From VRUE01 sp963824705 (GTDB taxonomy: Bacteria > Actinomycetota > Thermoleophilia > Solirubrobacterales > 70-9): 64,000 nucleotides of DNA. Shown here in pieces: positions 60,255 to 64,000 of this stretch. The position numbers and the translations under genes are program-made. The stretch lies in assembly GCA_963824705.1 (NCBI GenBank), contig CAWGQE010000003.1, forward strand, positions 1,612,001 through 1,676,000, in the 5' to 3' direction. Each line of letters opens with the position of its first letter. Position 1 is the stretch's first letter. The notes beneath the pieces are model-generated. The model ran no database searches. It saw only the letters and a list, made by a program, of their open reading frames with translations, and was not told the DNA's origin.

Positions 60255-60947
60255 GTGAGCGATCTCGAACCGATTCCGATCGTCGGTGGCACCGGCGCCC
60301 TCGGCGCCGGCCTTGCCCTGCGCTGGGCGAAGGCGGGGCGTTCGGTCGTGCTCGGCTCGCGCTCGGTGGAGCGGGCCGAGGAGGCGGCGGCGAAGCTGCG
60401 CGAGGCCGTGCCCGGCGCGGAGGTCGAGGGCCTGCTCAACGAGGAGGCAGCGAAGCGAGCCGGCGTCGTCTTCCTCACCGTCCCCTTCCGCGCCCAGTCG
60501 GAGAACCTCAACAACCTGCGCGAGGCGCTGCAACCCGGCCAGATCCTGGTCGACTGCACCGTTCCCCTCGCCGCCGCGGTGAGCGGCAAAGCGACCCGGA
60601 CCCTGGGCGTCTGGCAGGGCTCGGCGGCGCAGCAGGCGCAGGAGATGGTGCCGGACGGGGTCACCGTGGTCGCGGCCCTGCACACCGTCGGCGCGCCCAG
60701 CCTCAACGATCCCGCCGCTGAGCTGGATGAGGACGTGCTGGTCTGCGGCGATCGCAAGGCGGACAAGGCGCGGGTCGCCCGCCTGATCGAGCTGATCCCC
60801 GGCCTGCACGCGGTCAACGCCGGCCCGCTGGAGACGGCGCGGATCGTCGAGCAGCTGACCCCGTTGCTGATCTCGGTCAACGTCCGCTACAAGACCCACG
60901 CCGGGATCAAGCTCACCGGGCTCCCGGAGGGAGATCACTGGGCGTGA
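60255..60947 (+). CDS. fno: NADPH:F420 oxidoreductase (Fno/NpdG)
   Basis: A 230-aa Rossmann protein starting at GTG 60255. The N-terminus PIPIVGGTGALGAGLALRWA and VVLGSRS form the NADPH site. VVFLTVPFRAQSENLNNL and VVAALHTVGAPSLND are typical of F420-dependent NADP reductases. It moves hydride between NADPH and F420. It lies 16 nt upstream of cofD, so cofactor synthesis and its reduction are co-transcribed. Confidence 0.88.
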   Translation: MSDLEPIPIVGGTGALGAGLALRWAKAGRSVVLGSRSVERAEEAAAKLREAVPGAEVEGLLNEEAAKRAGVVFLTVPFRAQSENLNNLREALQPGQILVDCTVPLAAAVSGKATRTLGVWQGSAAQQAQEMVPDGVTVVAALHTVGAPSLNDPAAELDEDVLVCGDRKADKARVARLIELIPGLHAVNAGPLETARIVEQLTPLLISVNVRYKTHAGIKLTGLPEGDHWA

Positions 60948-60963
60948 AGCGGAAACCTCCGCG

Positions 60964-61890
60964 ATGAGGGTCGCGCTGCTCGCCGGAGGCACCGGTGGCG
61001 CCAAGCTCGGCGCCGGCATGCAGGAGGAGATCGGCGCCGATCTGACGGTGATCGCCAACACCGCCGACGACGTCGAGGTGCTCGGCGTCCACGTCTCCCC
61101 CGACCCCGACCTGGTCACCTACTGGCTGAGCGGCGAGATCGACGCCGAGCGCGGCTGGGGGATCCGCGACGATACCTTCACCGTCTTCGAGCGACTCTCG
61201 CGGCTGGGCGCGCCGGACTGGTTCAGCCTCTCCGACCGCGACCTCGCCGCCTGCCTCTACCGGCGCCAGTTCATCGACGAGGGCGGCCGGCAGACCGACG
61301 CGCAGGCGCAGATCTCCCGCGGGCTCGGCGTCGGGGCCCGGGTCCTGCCGATGAGCGACGCACCGGTGCGAACCAAGGTGCTTACCGAGGCCGGCTGGCG
61401 CGGGTTGCAGGAGTACCTGATCCTCGACGGCGGCGCCGTCGACGTACAGGGCGTCGAGCTGGAGGGAATCGCCGCGGCGGAGCCGACCGCGGAGGTCTTG
61501 GCGGCACTGCAAGAAGCCGAGGCGATCGTGATCGGGCCGTCGAACCCGGTGATCAGCATCGGGCCGATTCTCGCCGTGCCCGGCATGCGCGAGGCGATCG
61601 CCGCGTCCGAGGCGCCGGTCCTCGCAGTCAGCCCCTTCGTCGCCGGCGCCGTCGTCAAGGGGCCGACCGAGCGCTTCATGGCCGCCCTCGGCCGCCCCTC
61701 GACCGCCGCCGGCGTCGCCTCGCTCTACGCCGGCCTGATCGACGCGATGGTCGTCGACGCGGACGATCCCGATCCCCCCCCGGAAGAGATACCAACCCTC
61801 GCCGCGCCGACGCTCATGGACGGCGCCGCGGGGCGCGCCCGCCTGGCGCGGATCGTGCTCGACTACGCAGCTACTCTCGCTGAAGGGTGA
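60964..61890 (+). CDS. cofD: 2-phospho-L-lactate transferase CofD/FbiA
   Basis: A 308-aa protein starting MRVALLAGGTGGAKLGAGMQ, the diagnostic CofD nucleotide motif. IANTADDVEVLGVHVSPDPD, GWGIRDDTFTVFERLSRLG and AVSPFVAGAVVKGPTERFM follow. It transfers the phospholactyl (or phosphoenolpyruvyl) group to Fo, giving F420-0. The GTG of cofC overlaps its stop (GTGA). FbiC/CofGH, which make Fo, are not in the window. Confidence 0.93.
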   Translation: MRVALLAGGTGGAKLGAGMQEEIGADLTVIANTADDVEVLGVHVSPDPDLVTYWLSGEIDAERGWGIRDDTFTVFERLSRLGAPDWFSLSDRDLAACLYRRQFIDEGGRQTDAQAQISRGLGVGARVLPMSDAPVRTKVLTEAGWRGLQEYLILDGGAVDVQGVELEGIAAAEPTAEVLAALQEAEAIVIGPSNPVISIGPILAVPGMREAIAASEAPVLAVSPFVAGAVVKGPTERFMAALGRPSTAAGVASLYAGLIDAMVVDADDPDPPPEEIPTLAAPTLMDGAAGRARLARIVLDYAATLAEG

Positions 61891-62531
61891 AAGCAACCGC
61901 GGTACTGCCGGTGAAGCGCTTCTCCGGGGCGAAGCAGCGTCTTGCCGCGGGAATCGCCGACGAAAGGCGCGAGGCGTTGGTCGCGGCGATGCTGGAAGAC
62001 GCGCTCGAGGCAATCGCCCGAGCGCGATCGATCGAGCGGACGATCGTGGTCAGCGGCGACCCGAGAGCGCAGGAGATCGTCGCGGCGAGCGCCGCGGAGG
62101 TGCTTCCCGATCCCACCGACGAGGGACATGTGGCGGCTGCGCTGGCCGGAATTGCCCGGGCTGAAGGCGACGGTGCCGAGTGCGTCGTCCTCCTTCCGGG
62201 GGACTGTCCCCTGTTGGATCCCAAGGAGCTGGACAGCCTGCTGACCGGCCTTCCGAAACGCTTCGTCGCCGTCGTCCCCGACCGTCACGGAACCGGCACC
62301 AACGCCCTCGCCCTGACCCCACCGGGGGCGATCCGACCGGCCTTTGGCGAGGGCAGCTGCGCCCGCCACGTCGCCGCCGCCCGCAAAGCCGGCGTGCCCT
62401 ATGCCGTCGAGGAGCTGCCCTCCCTCGCCCTCGACCTCGACACGCCGGCGGACGTGGTGGCGCTGACCCGCGTCCTCGACGAAGGAGGCGCGGGCCGCGC
62501 CAAGCGGACGGCGAAGGCGCTGGGGATATGA
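61887..62531 (+). CDS. cofC: 2-phospho-L-lactate/PEP guanylyltransferase CofC/FbiD
   Basis: A 214-aa nucleotidyltransferase starting at GTG 61887. VLPVKRFSGAKQRLAAGIAD is the GTP-binding N-terminus, VLLPGDCPLLDPKEL the metal site, and VPDRHGTGTNALAL the family signature. It makes the guanylated donor used by CofD. Overlaps of 4 nt with cofD and cofE show tight coupling. Confidence 0.92.
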   Translation: MKATAVLPVKRFSGAKQRLAAGIADERREALVAAMLEDALEAIARARSIERTIVVSGDPRAQEIVAASAAEVLPDPTDEGHVAAALAGIARAEGDGAECVVLLPGDCPLLDPKELDSLLTGLPKRFVAVVPDRHGTGTNALALTPPGAIRPAFGEGSCARHVAAARKAGVPYAVEELPSLALDLDTPADVVALTRVLDEGGAGRAKRTAKALGI

Positions 62532-63280
62532 GCGCCGGCGAGCTGCGCGTCATTCCCGTCGTCGGCCTGCCCGAGTTCTCCGCGCAGATGTCGATTGGAG
62601 CCGAGATCGGCACCCGCGCGGAGCTGCTCGACGGCGACGTCGTCGTCGTCTCGCAGAAGATCGTCTCCAAGGTGGAGGGCCGGGTTCGACGGCTCTCCTC
62701 GGCGATCCCTGGCGGCGAGGCGCGGCGGCTGGCCGCGGCACTGGGCAAGGAGCCGGCGCTGGTCGAGCTGATCCTCGCCGAGAGCCGCGAGGTGCTGCGG
62801 GCCGAGCGCGGCGTGCTGATCGTCGAGACGCACCACGGCTTCGTCTGCGCCAACGCCGGAATCGACACGTCCAACCTGCCGGAGCCGAACACGGTCGCCC
62901 TGTTGCCCGAGGACCCGGACGCCTCCGCCAGGCGCATCCGCGCCGAGATCCAAGCCACGACCGGCACCGCACCGGGGGTGATCGTCTCCGACAGCTTCGG
63001 CCGCGCCTGGCGACTGGGCCAAACCGAGGCAGCGATCGGCTGCGCCGGAATCGCCCCCCTGGACGACTGGCGCGGTCGTACCGACGCCGCGGGCCGCGAG
63101 CTGGAGGCAACGATGATCGCCATCGCCGACGAGGCGGCAGCAGCAGCCGACCTAATCCGCGACAAGACGAGCCGCATCCCGGCCGCGATCATCCGCGGCC
63201 TCAATCGCTATGTCAGCTCAGACGATGGCCCCGGCGCGGCCGCCCTCCGCCGCCCTCCGAGCGAGGACCTTTTCCGCTGA
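62528..63280 (+). CDS. cofE: F420-0:gamma-glutamyl ligase CofE
   Basis: A 250-aa protein starting at ATG 62528, which overlaps the cofC stop. VVVVSQKIVSKVEGRV, CANAGIDTSNLPE and SDSFGRAWRLGQTEAAIG are the CofE motifs. It adds gamma-linked glutamates to F420-0. It lacks the C-terminal nitroreductase-type domain present in FbiB of mycobacteria, so it is the short form; dehydro-F420 reduction, if used, needs another protein. Confidence 0.92.
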   Translation: MSAGELRVIPVVGLPEFSAQMSIGAEIGTRAELLDGDVVVVSQKIVSKVEGRVRRLSSAIPGGEARRLAAALGKEPALVELILAESREVLRAERGVLIVETHHGFVCANAGIDTSNLPEPNTVALLPEDPDASARRIRAEIQATTGTAPGVIVSDSFGRAWRLGQTEAAIGCAGIAPLDDWRGRTDAAGRELEATMIAIADEAAAAADLIRDKTSRIPAAIIRGLNRYVSSDDGPGAAALRRPPSEDLFR

Positions 63281-63286
63281 CGTCCA

Positions 63287-63396
63287 GTCCATTCCGGTAG
63301 GGGCGGAACGTCTTGTACTTTTTCGCTGAGTGCATGGGGCGCCAGCCCAACCCCGCCACACCGAAAAAGTTAAGCGGAACCCCTACCGGAATGGAC
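63287..63396. repeat. Long inverted repeat between cofE and the dehydrogenase
   Basis: A perfect 17-bp arm GTCCATTCCGGTAGGGG (63287-63303) pairs with 63380-63396. Inside it ACTTTTTCG and CGAAAAAGT form a second paired segment. The right arm contains the stop codon of the minus-strand dehydrogenase gene. It may be a bidirectional terminator or a small mobile repeat. Confidence 0.65.
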
Positions 63397-64000
63397 CGCC
63401 CGCAATGCGCAACACAACAGCCCCCTTGAGGGCCCCGGTGCGGATCGAGTCGAGCGCTTCGTTGGCTGCCTCCAGCGGGTGGACCTCGACCTCGGTCCGG
63501 ATCGGCACCCGCGGCGCCAGCTCGAGGAACTCCTCGCCGTCGAGCCGCGTCAGGTTGGCCACCGAGCCCAGCGTTCGCTCGCCCCAGAGCTGCTCGTAGG
63601 GAAAGGACGGGATGTCGCTCATGTGGATGCCGGCGCTGACGATCCGCGCCCCCTTGGCACTGACCCGCAGAGCCACGGTCATCAGCGACCCCACCGGGGC
63701 GAAGACGATCGCACCGTCGAGCTCCTCCGGCGGCGACTCTCCCGAAGCCCCGGCCCACTCGGCGCCGAGGCTGCAGGCGAACTCCTGACCCTCTTCATCG
63801 CCCTCGCGGGTGAAGACGAAGACGCGCCGGCCTTGGCGCACCGCGAGCTGGCAGAGGATGTGGGCGGAAGCACCGAAGCCGTAGAAGCCGATCCGCTCCG
63901 CGTCCCCGACCAAGCGCAGCGCCCGGTAGCCGATAAGCCCGGCGCACAGCAGCGGCGCCGCACCCTCGTCCGACATGTCGGACGAGATCGGGAAGCAGAA
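63383..64000 (-). CDS. Zinc-type alcohol dehydrogenase, N-terminus outside the window
   Basis: The C-terminal ~205 residues of a medium-chain dehydrogenase. APLLCAGLIGYRALRLVG is the linker into the Rossmann domain, IGFYGFGASAHILCQLAVRQ the NAD(P)-binding motif, and FVFTREGDEEGQEFACSLGA the next strand. DSIRTGALKGAVVLRI closes the chain. The catalytic zinc ligands lie upstream, beyond 64000. The variant GFGASAH is typical of the AdhA-like branch. The open frame reaches the window edge, so the start is not seen. Confidence 0.8.
   Translation of the reverse strand, partial: FCFPISSDMSDEGAAPLLCAGLIGYRALRLVGDAERIGFYGFGASAHILCQLAVRQGRRVFVFTREGDEEGQEFACSLGAEWAGASGESPPEELDGAIVFAPVGSLMTVALRVSAKGARIVSAGIHMSDIPSFPYEQLWGERTLGSVANLTRLDGEEFLELAPRVPIRTEVEVHPLEAANEALDSIRTGALKGAVVLRIAGGPFR

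Overview
The window reads as chromosomal DNA of a high-GC actinobacterium, most plausibly of the Thermoleophilia/Solirubrobacterales type. The grounds are the GC-rich codon use, a complete block of coenzyme F420 genes (Fno, CofD, CofC, CofE), two F420/deazaflavin-type oxidoreductases, many small secreted proteins and lipoproteins, and frequent GTG starts. The lineage is an inference from gene content, not from a marker gene.

Layout. 0-8 kb: secreted trypsin-like protease, TPR protein, DUF4242 protein, a large LuxR/AAA regulator divergent from a frame-shifted BBE-type flavoprotein, an SDR epimerase and a small ArsR-like regulator. 8.1-16.4 kb: the most interesting segment. A structurally odd tRNA-Thr(UGU) is followed within 7 nt by seven overlapping genes: an arginyl-tRNA-synthetase-like protein, a PabA-PabB fusion, a GNAT acetyltransferase, an HDAC-like deacetylase, an AroQ/aminodeoxychorismate-mutase-like protein, a cytochrome P450 and an FAD N-monooxygenase-like protein. 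This looks like a compact biosynthetic operon using 4-amino-4-deoxychorismate and an aaRS-derived enzyme. 16.5-19.9 kb: PQQ-repeat lipoprotein, secreted protein, NTF2-like protein, F420-type reductase.

19.9-32.1 kb is an integrated accessory island. A large serine recombinase ends inside a tRNA-Glu gene, preceded by a replication-relaxation protein. The cargo includes an IS3-family element with terminal repeats and a 3-bp target duplication, a CorA-like membrane protein pair, a PIN-like membrane protein, a small two-gene pair and hypotheticals. A candidate left attachment site lies near 19.89 kb.

32.3-39.3 kb holds hydrolases, a metallophosphoesterase, a haloalkane dehalogenase, a second trypsin-like protease, an RDD-type protein and a Nudix hydrolase. 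Nearly every gene there is split by single-base indels while its protein sequence stays conserved in adjacent frames, which suggests assembly error rather than decay. 39.3-49 kb: TSUP permease, LivK-like lipoprotein, RTX-repeat protein, a second F420-type reductase, a 989-aa Ig-repeat protein with 321-bp tandem repeats, a VOC protein, and an HNH-like gene behind a LexA-like box. Six tRNAs lie between 32 and 53 kb.

49-58 kb is catabolic: two acyl-CoA carboxyltransferases, an MBL hydrolase coupled to acetoacetyl-CoA synthetase, and HMG-CoA lyase, as in leucine or ketone-body metabolism. 58-64 kb: an AbiEi/DUF559-like protein with a palindrome over its start codon, a thioesterase-SDR pair, the F420 operon and a truncated zinc alcohol dehydrogenase.
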